DNA from: Aquabacterium parvum
GTDB lineage: Bacteria > Pseudomonadota > Gammaproteobacteria > Burkholderiales > Burkholderiaceae_C
Length of the DNA: 64,000 nucleotides
Direction: 5' to 3'
Assembly (NCBI RefSeq): GCF_001447195.1
Contig: NZ_LFRI01000341.1
Coordinates: 62,001-126,000 of the forward strand
Shown here: piece by piece, positions 28,355-39,133 of the stretch
How positions within the stretch are numbered: position 1 is the stretch's first letter
How the letters are laid out: each line of letters begins with the position of its first letter
The notes under the pieces: generated by a model
Told to the model about the DNA's origin: nothing
The model's database searches: none
What the model saw: the letters and a program-made list of their open reading frames with translations, nothing else
Position numbers and translations under genes: made by a program

Positions 28355-29230
28355 TCAGCCAGCGACGGCGTCGGCTGGCTGACGCATCAGGATGGCCAAC
28401 TGGCGCGCGATGTTGCGACGCAGCTCGCGGCGATCCATGATCATGTCGATGGCGCCCTTTTGCATCAGGAACTCCGAACGCTGGAAGCCCTCGGGCAGCA
28501 CCTCGCGCACGGTGTTCTCGATCACGCGGGGGCCCGCGAAGCCGATCAGGGCCTTGGGCTCGGCGATGACAACGTCGCCCATGAAAGCGAAGGAGGCCGA
28601 CACGCCGCCCATGGTCGGGTCGGTCAGCACGCTGATGTAGGGCAACTTGGCCTTGGCCAGGCGCGTCAGGGCCGCGTTGGTCTTGGCCATCTGCATCAGG
28701 CTCAGCAGGCCTTCCTGCATGCGGGCGCCACCGGTGGCGGTGAACGAGATGAACGCGGTCTTCTGATCGACGGCGGTTTCGACGCCACGCACGAAGCGCT
28801 CGCCCACCACCGAGCCCATCGAGCCACCCATGAAGTCGAACTCGAAGCAGGCCGCGACCACGGGGATGCTGCACACCGAGCCGCCCAGCACGATCAGGGC
28901 ATCGGTCTCGCCAGTGGCCTCCATGCCTTGCTTGAGGCGATCGGGGTACTTCTTGTTGTCCTTGAACTTCAAGGCGTCAACCGGCAGCACCTCCTGACCG
29001 ATCTCGTAACGCCCTTCGGCGTCGAGGAAGGCGTCCAGGCGGGCGCGTGCCCCGATGCGGTGGTGGTGACCGCACTTCGGGCAGACGTTGACGTTGGCCT
29101 CGAGGTCGTTCTTGTAAAGGACGGTTTCGCAGGAGGGGCACTTCACCCACAGGCCTTCCGGCACCGAGCGGCGTTCGGCCGGGTCGGTCGGTTGGATCTT
29201 GGGGGGCAGGAGTTTCTCGAGCCAGCTCAT
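28355..29230 (-). CDS. accD: Acetyl-CoA carboxylase carboxyltransferase subunit beta
   Basis: A 291-residue subunit that carries out the carboxyl transfer step to malonyl-CoA with AccA. An N-terminal zinc ribbon CPSC...CPKC (about 31-53) is followed by the carboxyltransferase domain with [10 protein letters not shown] and [12 protein letters not shown]. The conserved start is [11 protein letters not shown] at 29230; an ATG two codons upstream overlaps the trpA stop (ATGA), which suggests translational coupling. trpA upstream and a terminator downstream place it as the last gene of the fimV/trp group. Confidence 0.97.
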   Translation of the reverse strand: MSWLEKLLPPKIQPTDPAERRSVPEGLWVKCPSCETVLYKNDLEANVNVCPKCGHHHRIGARARLDAFLDAEGRYEIGQEVLPVDALKFKDNKKYPDRLKQGMEATGETDALIVLGGSVCSIPVVAACFEFDFMGGSMGSVVGERFVRGVETAVDQKTAFISFTATGGARMQEGLLSLMQMAKTNAALTRLAKAKLPYISVLTDPTMGGVSASFAFMGDVVIAEPKALIGFAGPRVIENTVREVLPEGFQRSEFLMQKGAIDMIMDRRELRRNIARQLAILMRQPADAVAG

Positions 29231-29232
29231 GG

Positions 29233-30075
29233 TCATCCTTTCAGGGAATCGAGTGCAGCGCGGATCTCGGCGATGAAGCCGCGGGCCGCTGCCGCCACGG
29301 TTTCGGGCGACTGCGTTTCCAGCAGTTGCACCAGGCGCGAGCCGATCACGACGGCATCGGACACCGCAGCGACGGCCTTGGCCGTCTCGGCGTCCCGGAT
29401 GCCGAAGCCCACACCCACGGGCACGCTGACGTGCGCCTTGATGAGCGGGACCATGTCGGCCACGGCGGAGGTATCGAGGTGCCCCGCCCCCGTCACGCCC
29501 TTGAGCGAAACGTAGTACACGTAGCCGGCGGCGATGCGGCCGACGTCGGCCATGCGCTGCTCGGTGGAAGTGGGGGCCAGCAGGAAGATGGGCGCCAGGC
29601 CTGCGGCCTTCAGGCGTGCGGCGAACTCTTCGCACTCTTCGGGCGGGTAGTCAACCACCAGCACGCCGTCAACACCTGCTGCTTTGGCGTCGCGCACGAA
29701 GCTGCCCGCACCATGCCGCAGGTCGTGGTTCTCGATGGGGTTGGCGTAGCCCATCAACACGACCGGCGTGGTGGCGTTCTTGGCGCGAAACGCGCGCACG
29801 TCATCGAGCACGTGGTTGAGCGAGATGCCGTGGGTCAGCGCGCGCTCGGCCGCCTTCTGGATGACGGGGCCATCGGCCATCGGGTCGGAGAACGGCACAC
29901 CGAGCTCGATCACATCGGCCCCGGCTTCGGCCATGGCCAGCATGATCTCGACCGTCTTGGCCGGGTACGGATCGCCGCAGGTGATGTAGGGGATCAGCGC
30001 CTTGCGGCCCTGCTCCTTGAGCGTGGCGAAGGTCTGGTCAAGCCGGGTGATGGGGTGGGTCACGGCGCTCATCAT
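29233..30075 (-). CDS. trpA: Tryptophan synthase alpha subunit
   Basis: A 280-residue (beta/alpha)8 enzyme that cleaves indole-3-glycerol phosphate. Catalytic Glu is in [16 protein letters not shown] and catalytic Asp in [16 protein letters not shown] and VVIGSRLV mark the phosphate site. The start MMSAV is set by the ATGA overlap with the trpB stop; the second ATG three bases later is equally possible. The stop overlaps an accD ATG. Confidence 0.97.
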   Translation of the reverse strand: MMSAVTHPITRLDQTFATLKEQGRKALIPYITCGDPYPAKTVEIMLAMAEAGADVIELGVPFSDPMADGPVIQKAAERALTHGISLNHVLDDVRAFRAKNATTPVVLMGYANPIENHDLRHGAGSFVRDAKAAGVDGVLVVDYPPEECEEFAARLKAAGLAPIFLLAPTSTEQRMADVGRIAAGYVYYVSLKGVTGAGHLDTSAVADMVPLIKAHVSVPVGVGFGIRDAETAKAVAAVSDAVVIGSRLVQLLETQSPETVAAAARGFIAEIRAALDSLKG

Positions 30076-31316
30076 GCGCCCCCTTTCACCGACAGGCCGC
30101 GGCAGGACGGGCGGCAATAGAACTCGGCGCCAGTCAGGTCGGCCACGGTGCCGATGTCCTTGTCGCCACGGCCGGAGAGGTTGACCAGCACGTGCTGATC
30201 GGGACGCATGGTGGCGGCCAGCTTCATCGCGTGGGCAACAGCGTGGCTCGACTCCAGCGCCGGGATGATGCCTTCGGTGCGGCACAGGCGGTGGAAAGCT
30301 TCCAGCGCTTCCTTGTCGGTGATGCCGACGTACTCCGCGCGACCGATGTCCTTGAGGTAAGCGTGCTCCGGACCCACGCCAGGGTAGTCCAGGCCAGCAG
30401 AGACGGAATGCGTCTCGGTGATCTGCCCATTTTCGTCTTGCAGCAGGTAGGTGCGGTTGCCATGCAGCACACCCGGCACGCCCTTTTGCAGCGACATCGA
30501 GTGCTTGCCGCTGTCGTAGCCTTCACCCGCCGCTTCGACACCGAACAGGCGCACCTGCTCGTGCGGGATGTAGGGGTAGAAAATGCCCATGGCGTTGGAG
30601 CCACCGCCCACGCAGGCGACCACGGCATCCGGCTGGCGGCCGATCTGCTCGGGCATCTGCTTGAGGCACTCCTCGCCAATCACGCTCTGGAAGTCACGGA
30701 CCATGGCGGGGTACGGGTGCGGGCCGGCCACGGTGCCGATGATGTAGAAGGTGTTCTCGACGTTGGTGACCCAGTCGCGCATGGCTTCGTTGAGCGCATC
30801 TTTCAGGGTCTTGCTGCCGGATTCGACCGGCACGACCTTGGCGCCCAGCAGGTGCATGCGGTAGACGTTGGGCGACTGGCGCTTGACGTCTTCGGCGCCC
30901 ATGTAGACCACACATTCCATGCCGTAGCGCGCACAGATCGTGGCCGTGGCCACGCCGTGCTGTCCGGCACCTGTCTCGGCGATCACGCGGGGCTTGCCCA
31001 TGCGTTTGGCCAGCAAAGCCTGGCCGATGGTGTTGTTGACCTTGTGCGCGCCCGTGTGGTTCAAGTCTTCGCGCTTGAAGTGGATCTGGGCGCCACCGAC
31101 TTCGCGGCTGAGGCGGTCGGCGTGGTAAACGGGGCTGGGACGGCCCACGAAGTGCGCGAGTTCGCGGCGGAACTCTGCCTTGAAAGCCTCATCGTGGCGG
31201 TAATGCTCGTAAGCATCCTTGAGCTGATCGAGCGCGTGGATGAGCGTCTCGGAGACAAAAGTACCGCCGTAGGGTCCGAAGTGCCCGCGGGCGTCAGGCT
31301 GGTTGTAGGTCAACAT
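30072..31316 (-). CDS. trpB: Tryptophan synthase beta subunit
   Basis: A 414-residue PLP enzyme joining indole and serine to tryptophan. The PLP lysine is in [10 protein letters not shown] (Lys about 92), the phosphate loop is [12 protein letters not shown], and [13 protein letters not shown] is conserved. The length is usual. trpF lies 27 bp upstream, and trpA overlaps its stop by four bases. trpE, trpG, trpC and trpD are not in this window, so the pathway is split in this genome. Confidence 0.97.
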   Translation of the reverse strand: MLTYNQPDARGHFGPYGGTFVSETLIHALDQLKDAYEHYRHDEAFKAEFRRELAHFVGRPSPVYHADRLSREVGGAQIHFKREDLNHTGAHKVNNTIGQALLAKRMGKPRVIAETGAGQHGVATATICARYGMECVVYMGAEDVKRQSPNVYRMHLLGAKVVPVESGSKTLKDALNEAMRDWVTNVENTFYIIGTVAGPHPYPAMVRDFQSVIGEECLKQMPEQIGRQPDAVVACVGGGSNAMGIFYPYIPHEQVRLFGVEAAGEGYDSGKHSMSLQKGVPGVLHGNRTYLLQDENGQITETHSVSAGLDYPGVGPEHAYLKDIGRAEYVGITDKEALEAFHRLCRTEGIIPALESSHAVAHAMKLAATMRPDQHVLVNLSGRGDKDIGTVADLTGAEFYCRPSCRGLSVKGGA

Positions 31317-31343
31317 GTCTGGTCAAGGTGTGAGGGCTGCACG

Positions 31344-32024
31344 TCATGCAGCCGTCGCAAAACGGGGGGCCACCAAGCTTCGGTCAGCGTCGCGAACCGC
31401 CTGGCAAAAATCGATCATCCTGGCGGCGTCCTTGATGCCTTTGGCCGCCTCAACGCCGGAACTCACGTCCACGGCCCAGGGGCGCACGCGGCGGATGCCT
31501 TCGGCCACGTTGCCAGCGTGCAGCCCGCCGGAAAGGATCAGGTTGCGCGCCAGCGACGCGGGCAAGTCGGCCAGCAAGGACCAATCGAACACCTGCCCGC
31601 CTCCACCGTAGCCGTCCACATGGGCATCCACGAGCAAGGCCTGGGCGGCGTCAAATTGCCGGGCGAAGTTTAACAAATCGAAACCGGGGGCCATTCGGGC
31701 CGCCCGGATGAACGGGCGAGCAGACTCGACGCATTGCGCGGGCAACTCATCGCCGTGGAACTGCAGCAAAGCCTGTGGCACCGCCTGGATGGCCAGCGAC
31801 ACCTCAGCGGCATCGGCGTTGACGAGCAGCACCACGGGCGTCACAAAGGGCGGCAAACGCCTCGCCAACTCGCCTGCGCGGGCGGCGCTGACGTGCCGAG
31901 GGCTCTTGTCGTAGAGGACGAAGCCAATCGCGTCTGCGCCGGCTTCGACCGCGGCGTCGACATCGGCCTCGCGGGTGAGGCCGCAAACCTTGATGCGCGT
32001 GCGATGGGAAATCTGAGGGGACAT
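31344..32024 (-). CDS. trpF: Phosphoribosylanthranilate isomerase
   Basis: About 226 residues from the preferred ATG at 32024 (MSPQISHRTRIKVCGLT). It isomerises phosphoribosylanthranilate in tryptophan synthesis. The catalytic Cys lies in KVCGLTRE and the general acid Asp is likely in LVDAHVDGYGGGG; the phosphate-binding LILSGGLHAGNV and VDVSSGVEAAKGIKD are present. The frame is open 15 codons further upstream without conservation. It lies between truA (141 bp) and trpB. Confidence 0.95.
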   Translation of the reverse strand: MSPQISHRTRIKVCGLTREADVDAAVEAGADAIGFVLYDKSPRHVSAARAGELARRLPPFVTPVVLLVNADAAEVSLAIQAVPQALLQFHGDELPAQCVESARPFIRAARMAPGFDLLNFARQFDAAQALLVDAHVDGYGGGGQVFDWSLLADLPASLARNLILSGGLHAGNVAEGIRRVRPWAVDVSSGVEAAKGIKDAARMIDFCQAVRDADRSLVAPRFATAA

Positions 32025-32165
32025 CCAGGAGCCGGAACGTCTGCGTCCCGTGGCGGTGTCGATGCCCACATTGTCTCAAAAAACGCGCCTCTCAGCCGGG
32101 AAGCCCCTTGGCCCGACTTTCGCCAGGCAAAAGCCCACAAACCACGCACCTCTGGAGCAGCTGAC

Positions 32166-33032
32166 TCAGGAAGGCAGCCAATCCATGCCCGGGACCTGCT
32201 CGGGCAGGGCGAAAGCCGGGGCATAACGCGGCCCCAGAAAATACAGGCCATCGGGCGAGAAGGTCGGCGCAGCCACCTTGCGGTCACGGGCCTCGCGCAC
32301 GTCCCGCACCCAGTCCGGCCGCTGCACGCCCGTACCGACCATGATCAGGCAACCCATGATGTTGCGGATCATGTGATGCAGGAAGGCCTGCCCCTCGAAA
32401 TCGAAGCGCCAGTAGGCCGTCGGCGCACCAGGCGGACCACACCGCCGGATGCGGATTTCCCGCAGCGTCTTGACCGGCGTGGGCGACTGGCACATCGAGG
32501 AGCGAAAGGAGCTGAAGTCGTGCTCGCCCAGCAGATGGTCCGCAGCGCGCTCCATCGCGGCTTGGTCAAGGGGACGGAACACCCACCCCACCCTGCCCGA
32601 CTCCAGCGCCGGCCGCACAGCCGACTCCAGCAGCACGTAGACGTATCGCCGCCCGATGGCGCTGTTGCGAGCATGAAAGTGCGCGGGCACCTCAGCCGCC
32701 CACTGCACTGAAATGTCGGGCGGCAGGAAGGTGTTGGTGCCCCTGACCCAGGAAAAGGGTTCGCGGCGCAGGTCGGTGTCGAGGTGCACGACCTGGTTGA
32801 TGCCATGCACCCCAGCGTCCGTTCGACCTGCGCAGAGCACCTTCAGCGGCCGCACCGCAAAGGCCTTCAAAGCAGACTCCAGCACGTCTTGCACCGTGCC
32901 ACCACTCGGCTGGCTTTGCCAGCCTTTGTAGGCGGTGCCGACGTATGAAACGCCGAAGGCGATCCGTCGGATCGCCCTCTCGGGTTGGGCGGCAAGGGTT
33001 GCCCCTTCGCCGCCCTCATCCAGCGATGCCAT
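32166..33032 (-). CDS. truA: tRNA pseudouridine(38-40) synthase
   Basis: A 288-residue enzyme modifying uridines 38-40 in the tRNA anticodon stem. The catalytic Asp is in CAGRTDAGVHG (about 72), with YVGTAYKGWQSQ at the start and FLHHMIRNIMG in the middle of the fold. The start at 33032 lies 10 bp after the fimV stop; an ATG at 33074 would overlap fimV. The order fimV-truA-trpF is typical of betaproteobacteria. Confidence 0.96.
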   Translation of the reverse strand: MASLDEGGEGATLAAQPERAIRRIAFGVSYVGTAYKGWQSQPSGGTVQDVLESALKAFAVRPLKVLCAGRTDAGVHGINQVVHLDTDLRREPFSWVRGTNTFLPPDISVQWAAEVPAHFHARNSAIGRRYVYVLLESAVRPALESGRVGWVFRPLDQAAMERAADHLLGEHDFSSFRSSMCQSPTPVKTLREIRIRRCGPPGAPTAYWRFDFEGQAFLHHMIRNIMGCLIMVGTGVQRPDWVRDVREARDRKVAAPTFSPDGLYFLGPRYAPAFALPEQVPGMDWLPS

Positions 33033-33042
33033 GGTCAGGACA

Positions 33043-35817
33043 TCACGACAGGCTGTCCAGCATGGACTGGGCACGGGCCTTCAAGCCAGCGTCCTGGGCC
33101 TGCTCGACCACTTCCTGCAGCAGCTCGCGGGCACCATCGGCGTCCCCGATCTGGCGGAACTCGTCGGCCAGCTCCAGCTTGCGAGCCATGGGATCGGCAG
33201 ACATGTCCGCCATCGAATCCTGCTCGGCAGCCGGTTCAGCGGTGGCAGGCTCATCCAGGTCCAGGCTGATGTCTCCCAAATCGAAAGCAGGTGCGGGAGC
33301 CGCAACGGCAGGCACCTCGATGCCGAAATCAAGGCCTTCGGAATCGGCGGGCTGCGTCGGGACTGGCTCCAGGCTCGGCAGGTCAACGCCGAACTCCAGC
33401 GGGGCATCGGCAGCGGCCGGTGCCGGTGCAGGCGCCGGGGCAACCGGCAGGTCCGCGCCAAACTCGGGCAACTCCAGAGGAGGCAGGTCGCCAGCGGCCG
33501 TGACCGGCGGAGCAACGGAGTCCTTCACCTCGTCCAGGGGCGTCGGCGAAGAGATGTCGAGGTCCAGGTCAACGCCATCGTCCACAGCCGCCAGGTTTTC
33601 CGGCACGGCGGGAGCAACGCTGTCCAGGATGCTGGGCGCAGGCATCACCGAGTGAGGGATGGTGCTGGCACCCAGGCCATCCGCAGGCTGCTCAACGCTC
33701 AAGGGCGCTTCTGCCGGCTGGCCGCCGGGCTGGTACAGCGGGTTCTCTGGGTCGATGCCCAAACCGAGTTCCTGAACATGCGCCCAGTCTTCGCCCTCAC
33801 CTTGCGTCAGGCTGTAGAGCTGCGCGGCGAGTTGCTCGAAGCCCTTGGTGTCACGGCGCTTGGCATAAACCTCGAGCAGCTTGGTGCGAATGGCCAGGCG
33901 TTCCGGGGTGCTGCGCAGGGCTTCCTTGAGGATTTCCTCGGCCTGCAGGTCACGGCCGTAGGCCAAGTACACATCGGCCTCGGCCACCGGGTCGACGTCA
34001 CCGATGGCGTCGAGCTGGCTGAGCGAGTAGCTCATGGACGAGGGGCCGCCGGTGGCGTCTCGGGTGTCCACGCGCTGGCCCCCGCTGGCGCCAAAGAAGG
34101 AGTCTGGCTGCAGGCGGCTTTCCAGGAAGGAGGTTTCACCGGTTTCAGCGCGGCGGCGCGAGCGCAGGAACATCAAGCCACCCGCCAGCAGGGCGACCGC
34201 TGCGCCACCTGCTGCCACGGCCATCAGGTTGATGGACTCGAGGAAGCCAGGCTCTTGCGGGGCTGGTGCAGGAGGCGGCGTGGGCACACTCACAGGAGCG
34301 GGCACGGCCGGCACGACCGCCGAGGCGGCAGAAGCCACCTCGGATGCGGCGTCGGCCACGATGGTGACAGAGCCATCGACCGACGATGCGGCGCTGGCCG
34401 GCAACTCGATCGGGGCCGAAGCCGCCTCGGCCTTCGAAGGCGCCGGGGCGGGGACGGCAGGAGGTGTGGGCGCAGAAGCCGGAGCGGGTGCGGGTGCAGG
34501 CACCACCTTGGCAGCAACGGGCGCCGGCGCGGGGGCAGGCGCGGGAGCAGGAGCCGGTGCGGTCTTGCCTGGGGCGGGAGCCGAAGCCTGAGCCGCCTTC
34601 TCACGCAGCTTGCGCAACTCGTCGAGGTTCTTCGACAACTCGGCCACGCGGGCGCTGGAGTCTTCCTTGGCGCGGGCCTTGGCAACACGGTCTTCGGCGG
34701 CGGTGCCACTGCTCACGCCACCCTTGCTGAGGGTGAGCTTGTCAGGCGCCGGAGCGGCCGACTGCTTGCGGTCCTTGACCTCGGCTTCCACCTTGCCAGT
34801 GGCTTGGCGTTCCGGTTGCTCGACCGGCGTGGGAGCCACCGTGCCAGCCAGGCGTTGACGGTAGGCCGAGAAGTCGGCGCTTTGAGCCTGGATGATGCGG
34901 CGCGCTTCGGGTTGCGGCACCTTCTGGGCCTCTTCGGCCGAGGGCACGTTGAGCACGACGCCCGCCTTCAGGCGGTTCATGTTGTTGCCCTGGAAGGCCT
35001 GCGGGTTGCTGCGATACAGGCCGACCAGCATCTGATCCAGCGACACGCCCTCGGTGGCGTTGCGCTGCGCGATGGCAGACAGCGAATCGCCAGCGCGCAC
35101 CCGAACCGTGCGCGCGTCGTCTGCGGTCGAGGGCTGGGAAGCCGTCGAAGCGGCCGGACGCACAGCAGGCGCCTGGGCAGGAGCGGGAGCGGGAGCCGCA
35201 GGCTCAGCCTGGCTGGCTGCAGCAGCAGGCTTGACGGCCTTGCGGGGCTTGCTCTCAACCGGCGCGGGCGCCGGTGCGGTGGCCGCAGCGGGTGCAGGTG
35301 CCGGCGAAGGCGCAGCGGCACGAGGTGGCGCAGGCGCTGGCGTCGGGGCGGGAGCCTCCATGATGGGCGCCGTCACCGGAGCGGGGGCCGACGAAGTGCG
35401 GGCAGCCGGCGGGTCAAACAGCAGGGTGTATTCGCGCACCAAACGGCCAGACGACCACGCCAGGTCCAGGATCACGTCGACGAAAGGCTCCTGAACGGGA
35501 CGATCGCTGCTCAGGCGCAGGAATGGGCGGCCATCGGCGCGGCGCTGCAGGGTGATGGAGGTGTTCGACAGGACACCGTTGTAGTCGACACCGGCTGCGC
35601 GGTAGGTCTCGGGCGTGGCCACCTTGACTTGCAGGGTCGCGCCCTCGTCGGCCGTCAGGCTGGTGACATCGATTTCAGCGCGCAGGCCCTCGCCCAGCGC
35701 GGACTGAACATTCAGCTTGCCCAAGCCCAAAGCCCAACCAGCGGTCGGCAATGCGGAGAGGACGGACACGGCAGCAGCAACAGCAACCCGATTCAGGACG
35801 AAACGCCCTGCGGACAT
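33043..35817 (-). CDS. fimV: FimV/HubP family polar protein
   Basis: About 924 residues from the preferred ATG at 35817, which starts a signal peptide (MSAGRFVLNRVAVAAAVS). The N-terminal FimV domain begins LGLGKLNVQSALGEGLRAEI. A LysM peptidoglycan-binding domain lies near 236-300 (VRVRAGDSLSAIAQRNA), after an Ala/Pro-rich linker. A single membrane helix is near 530-550 (MAVAAGGAAVALLAGG), and a long acidic Ala/Pro/Asp-rich cytoplasmic part ends in the FimV C-terminal motif KLELADEFRQIGD (about 880-924). Such proteins organise the cell pole and type IV pili. Low-complexity repeats (PAPAPA) are extensive. Confidence 0.9.
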   Translation of the reverse strand: MSAGRFVLNRVAVAAAVSVLSALPTAGWALGLGKLNVQSALGEGLRAEIDVTSLTADEGATLQVKVATPETYRAAGVDYNGVLSNTSITLQRRADGRPFLRLSSDRPVQEPFVDVILDLAWSSGRLVREYTLLFDPPAARTSSAPAPVTAPIMEAPAPTPAPAPPRAAAPSPAPAPAAATAPAPAPVESKPRKAVKPAAAASQAEPAAPAPAPAQAPAVRPAASTASQPSTADDARTVRVRAGDSLSAIAQRNATEGVSLDQMLVGLYRSNPQAFQGNNMNRLKAGVVLNVPSAEEAQKVPQPEARRIIQAQSADFSAYRQRLAGTVAPTPVEQPERQATGKVEAEVKDRKQSAAPAPDKLTLSKGGVSSGTAAEDRVAKARAKEDSSARVAELSKNLDELRKLREKAAQASAPAPGKTAPAPAPAPAPAPAPVAAKVVPAPAPAPASAPTPPAVPAPAPSKAEAASAPIELPASAASSVDGSVTIVADAASEVASAASAVVPAVPAPVSVPTPPPAPAPQEPGFLESINLMAVAAGGAAVALLAGGLMFLRSRRRAETGETSFLESRLQPDSFFGASGGQRVDTRDATGGPSSMSYSLSQLDAIGDVDPVAEADVYLAYGRDLQAEEILKEALRSTPERLAIRTKLLEVYAKRRDTKGFEQLAAQLYSLTQGEGEDWAHVQELGLGIDPENPLYQPGGQPAEAPLSVEQPADGLGASTIPHSVMPAPSILDSVAPAVPENLAAVDDGVDLDLDISSPTPLDEVKDSVAPPVTAAGDLPPLELPEFGADLPVAPAPAPAPAAADAPLEFGVDLPSLEPVPTQPADSEGLDFGIEVPAVAAPAPAFDLGDISLDLDEPATAEPAAEQDSMADMSADPMARKLELADEFRQIGDADGARELLQEVVEQAQDAGLKARAQSMLDSLS

Positions 35818-36185
35818 GGAATGATCTTTCAAGGCGTCTCCCAATTCGTCATGCGTGGGTCGAAAGACCCGTGGCGGGCCCATGCGACCGCAGGCCCGAA
35901 AAGGGCCTGTTTCGCGAAAGGGGCATCACGCCAGCACCTGCAGACGGTACGCGGCACAAAACACAATAGCATCAAGCAGATAGGGTGACAAGCTCATGCT
36001 CTGGCTGACATCGGGCCAGCCCAGGATGAAAACCCGTCCTGTTGAAACGGACTTGCGAAATTGTCGCCGGCCGGCCACATGGCCATTTGCTCAGTTTGTT
36101 TCCAGACGTTGCAAGAGCGGCGGGAATTACCCGGGATTCGGGGCGCAATTGCCACGCAATGCGCCCCGAACGCCAGGGAAATCCA
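35818..36185. other. Intergenic region between asd and fimV
   Basis: 368 bp with no credible gene on either strand. It holds the asd hairpin (next entry) and two small hairpins nearer fimV: GGGTCGAAAGACCC near 35862-35876 and CAGGCCC-GAAAA-GGGCCTG at 35891-35909. The fimV promoter and leader should lie here; no hexamer pair stood out enough to annotate. Confidence 0.5.
36137..36170 (-). terminator. Probable asd terminator, long stem
   Basis: A 10-bp stem TTCGGGGCGC / GCGCCCCGAA, one bulged base, then ATTGC / GCAAT with loop CAC. It begins 16 bp after the asd stop. There is no T-run, so it may be an mRNA 3' stabilising hairpin, not an intrinsic terminator. Confidence 0.55.
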
Positions 36186-37319
36186 TCACTTGTCGAGCAG
36201 GATGCGCAGCATGCGGCGCAGCGGCTCGGCGGCGCCCCACAGCAGCTGATCGCCGATGGTGAAGGCGCCGACGTACTCGGGACCCATGGCCAGCTTGCGG
36301 ATGCGGCCCACCGGGATGGTCAGCGTGCCGGTGGTGGCCACCGGGGTCAGGTCACGGATGGTGGCCTCACGGGTGTTGGGCACCACCTTCACCCACTCGT
36401 TGTCGGCGGCGATCATGGCCTCAAGGTCGGCCAGGGGCACGTCCTTCTTGAGCTTGAAGGTCAGGGCCTGGCTGTGGCAACGCATGGCGCCGATGCGCAC
36501 GCAGAAGCCATCGACGGGCACCGCCGGCGAGCCAAAACCCTCGCCCTGGCCGAGGATCTTGTTGGTCTCGGCCATGCCCTTCCACTCTTCCTTGGACTGA
36601 CCATTGCCCAGGTCCTTGTCGATCCAGGGGATCAGCGAGCCACCCAGCGGGACGCCGAAGTTGGCGGTCTCAGCCTCGGTCAGCGAGCGCTGCTTGGCGA
36701 TGATCTTGCGGTCGATCTCGAGGATGGCGCTCTTGGGGTCATCGAGCAAGGCCTTGACCTCGCTGTTGAGCGAGCCGAACTGGGTCAGCAGCTCGCGCAT
36801 GTGCTGGGCGCCACCTCCCGAAGCGGCCTGATAGGTCTGGGTGGACATCCACTCGACCAGACCGGCCTTGTAGAGCGCACCCACGCCGATCAGCATGCAG
36901 CTGACGGTGCAGTTGCCGCCGATCCACTCGTTGCCACCCTTGGCCAGCGAGTTCTTGATGACAGGCATGTTGACCGGGTCGAGCACGATGACAGCGCTGT
37001 CCTTCATGCGCAGCGTGGAGGCCGCGTCGATCCAGTGGCCCTTCCAGCCGGCTTCGCGCAGCTTGCCGTAGACCTCGGTCGTGTAGTCACCGCCCTGGGC
37101 CGTGACGATGATGTCGCAGCGCTTGAGCTCGTCGATGTCGTAGGCGCTCTTGAGCGCCTTTTCGTTCTTGGCCATCGAAGGCGCGGCGCCGCCGGCGTTC
37201 GAGGTCGAGAAGAACAGGGGTTCGAAGTGATCGAAGTCGCCTTCGGCCTGCATGCGGTCCATCAGGACCGAGCCGACCATGCCGCGCCAACCCACCAGAC
37301 CAACCAGAGTCGTAGCCAT
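36186..37319 (-). CDS. asd: Aspartate-semialdehyde dehydrogenase
   Basis: A 377-residue NADP enzyme that reduces aspartyl phosphate to aspartate semialdehyde for lysine, threonine, methionine and diaminopimelate. The N-terminal loop is [14 protein letters not shown]; the catalytic Cys about 137 is in GGNCTVSCM; the [14 protein letters not shown] substrate region contains the conserved His. It is the E. coli-type (not Gram-positive) ASADH, of usual length. It lies 46 bp after leuB on the same strand, the last gene of the leu group. Confidence 0.97.
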   Translation of the reverse strand: MATTLVGLVGWRGMVGSVLMDRMQAEGDFDHFEPLFFSTSNAGGAAPSMAKNEKALKSAYDIDELKRCDIIVTAQGGDYTTEVYGKLREAGWKGHWIDAASTLRMKDSAVIVLDPVNMPVIKNSLAKGGNEWIGGNCTVSCMLIGVGALYKAGLVEWMSTQTYQAASGGGAQHMRELLTQFGSLNSEVKALLDDPKSAILEIDRKIIAKQRSLTEAETANFGVPLGGSLIPWIDKDLGNGQSKEEWKGMAETNKILGQGEGFGSPAVPVDGFCVRIGAMRCHSQALTFKLKKDVPLADLEAMIAADNEWVKVVPNTREATIRDLTPVATTGTLTIPVGRIRKLAMGPEYVGAFTIGDQLLWGAAEPLRRMLRILLDK

Positions 37320-37365
37320 GTTGTGTGTCCTCAGTAAACGTGTTTGATGTGGGGCTGCTCAGGTG

Positions 37366-38448
37366 TCACTGCGCCTTGAGCGCGGCCACCACCGCCTCGC
37401 CCATCTCGACGGTGCCGACCTTCTTCGTGCCCTCAGAGTAGATGTCGGGCGTGCGCAGGCCCTGCTCCAGCACGGACTGCACGGCGCGCTCGATGCGGCT
37501 GGCGGCCTCTTCCTGGTTCAGGCTGAAACGCAGCATCATGGCGGCGCTCAGGATGGTGGCCAGAGGGTTGGCCACGCCCTTGCCGGCGATGTCAGGCGCG
37601 GAGCCGTGGCTGGGCTCGTACAGGCCCTGGCCCTTGGCGTTCAGCGAGGCCGAGGGCAGCATGCCGATCGAGCCGGTCAGCATGGCGGCGGCGTCGGAGA
37701 GGATGTCGCCGAACATGTTGCCGGTGAACAGCACGTCGAACTTCTTGGGCGCCTTGACCAGCTGCATCGCGGCGTTGTCCACGTACATGTGGTCGAGCTC
37801 GATGTCGGGGTACTGGGCGTGCACCTCGGTGACCACGTCCTTCCAGAACTGGAAGGTCTCCAGCACGTTGGCCTTGTCGACGCTGGTCACGCGCTTGTTG
37901 CGCTTGCGGGCGGCCTGGAAGGCCACGTGGGCGATGCGCTCGATCTCGGGGCGCGAGTAGCGCATCGTGTCGAAGGCTTCCGGCGCGCCCTTGAATTCGC
38001 CATCAGGCGACTCGCGGCGGCCGCGCGGCTGGCCGAAGTAGATGTCACCGGTCAGCTCGCGGATGATGAGGATGTCCAGGCCAGCGACCAGCTCGGGCTT
38101 GAGGCTGGAGGCGTGCGTGAGTTGCGGATAGCAGATGGCCGGGCGGAAGTTGGCGAACAGGCCCATGTTCTTGCGCAGGCCGAGGATGGCCTGCTCGGGG
38201 CGCAGCGGGCGGTCAAGCTTGTCGTACTTCCAGTCACCGACGGAGCCGAACAGCACGGCGTCGGACGCCATGGCCAGGTTCAGCGTGTGCTCGGGCAGCG
38301 GGTGGCCATGGGCGTCGAAAGCGGCGCCGCCGACCTTGGCTTCGTCCAGCTGGAAAGGCAGGTCCAGCACCTTCAGCACCTTGACCGCCTCGGTGACGAT
38401 CTCGGGACCGATGCCGTCACCCGGCAGCACAGCAATCTTCATGACCAT
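37366..38448 (-). CDS. leuB: 3-isopropylmalate dehydrogenase
   Basis: A 360-residue enzyme for oxidative decarboxylation of 3-isopropylmalate in leucine synthesis. It starts [19 protein letters not shown] after a possible upstream Val (MVMKIAVL). The [11 protein letters not shown] loop, [25 protein letters not shown] and [11 protein letters not shown] are family signatures for substrate and NAD binding. leuD ends 27 bp upstream and asd starts 46 bp downstream. Confidence 0.97.
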   Translation of the reverse strand: MVMKIAVLPGDGIGPEIVTEAVKVLKVLDLPFQLDEAKVGGAAFDAHGHPLPEHTLNLAMASDAVLFGSVGDWKYDKLDRPLRPEQAILGLRKNMGLFANFRPAICYPQLTHASSLKPELVAGLDILIIRELTGDIYFGQPRGRRESPDGEFKGAPEAFDTMRYSRPEIERIAHVAFQAARKRNKRVTSVDKANVLETFQFWKDVVTEVHAQYPDIELDHMYVDNAAMQLVKAPKKFDVLFTGNMFGDILSDAAAMLTGSIGMLPSASLNAKGQGLYEPSHGSAPDIAGKGVANPLATILSAAMMLRFSLNQEEAASRIERAVQSVLEQGLRTPDIYSEGTKKVGTVEMGEAVVAALKAQ

Positions 38449-38475
38449 GGTTCTTGTCTCGTAACTTCTAGGGAA

Positions 38476-39123
38476 TCAGACGATGCGGTTGTTCAGCCAG
38501 GGCTTTTGCGCCAGGCGCTCGGCCTCGTAGGCCTTGATCTTGTCGGCGTGGCGCAGGGTCAGGCCGATGTCGTCGAAGCCGTTGAGCAGGCAGTACTTGC
38601 GGAAGGGCTGCACATCAAAAGGCAGCTCGGTGCCGTCGGCCTTGATGACGACCTGGCGCTCGAGGTCGATGGTCAGCTCGTAGCCAGGGAAGGCAAACAC
38701 TTCGTTGAACAGCTGATCAACCTGCTGCTCGCTCAGCACGATGGGCAGCAAGCCGTTCTTGAAGCAGTTGTTGAAGAAGATGTCGGCGAAGCTGGGCGCG
38801 ATGATGGCGCGAAAGCCATACTGATCGAGCGCCCAAGGGGCGTGCTCGCGGCTGGAGCCGCAGCCGAAGTTCTGGCGCGCGATCAGGACGGAGGCGCCCT
38901 GGTAGCGCGGCTGGTTCAGCACGAAGTCGGGGTTGGGCTTGCGAGAAGCCGGATCCTGACCCGGCTCGCCGGCATCGAGGTAGCGCCATTCGTCGAACAG
39001 GTTGGGGCCGAAGCCCGTGCGCTTGATCGACTTGAGGTACTGCTTGGGGATGATGGCGTCGGTGTCGACGTTCTCGCGGTCCATGGGGGCCACGACGCCC
39101 TTGTGAATGCGGAAGGCTTGCAT
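38476..39123 (-). CDS. leuD: 3-isopropylmalate dehydratase small subunit
   Basis: A 215-residue small subunit of the isopropylmalate isomerase. It starts [30 protein letters not shown], with the substrate-binding [15 protein letters not shown] near 80-95 and SFADIFFNN. Its partner LeuC is encoded upstream with the entericidin-like gene between them. The frame is open 22 codons upstream, overlapping that gene, but MQAF is conserved. Confidence 0.96.
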   Translation of the reverse strand: MQAFRIHKGVVAPMDRENVDTDAIIPKQYLKSIKRTGFGPNLFDEWRYLDAGEPGQDPASRKPNPDFVLNQPRYQGASVLIARQNFGCGSSREHAPWALDQYGFRAIIAPSFADIFFNNCFKNGLLPIVLSEQQVDQLFNEVFAFPGYELTIDLERQVVIKADGTELPFDVQPFRKYCLLNGFDDIGLTLRHADKIKAYEAERLAQKPWLNNRIV

Positions 39124-39133
39124 GGTGCGTTCT

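Noticed and set aside
26576-29515. Plus-strand frame of about 980 codons opposite dedD, folC and accD
   Set aside because: It spans three well-supported genes and a terminator on the other strand and has no recognisable domain; a codon-bias shadow.
34260-35420. Repetitive DNA in fimV considered as a repeat array or mobile element
   Set aside because: The repeats encode PAPAPA-type low-complexity linkers in frame, have irregular unit size, and are usual for FimV proteins.
35862-35909. Two small hairpins upstream of fimV as terminators
   Set aside because: Stems are short and lack T-runs in the relevant direction; noted only within the intergenic entry.
32935-35988. Long plus-strand open frame opposite fimV (over 1000 codons)
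   Set aside because: It is the antisense shadow of a GC-rich, Ala/Pro-rich gene; composition is Arg/Gly/His-rich with no family features, and fimV is strongly supported.
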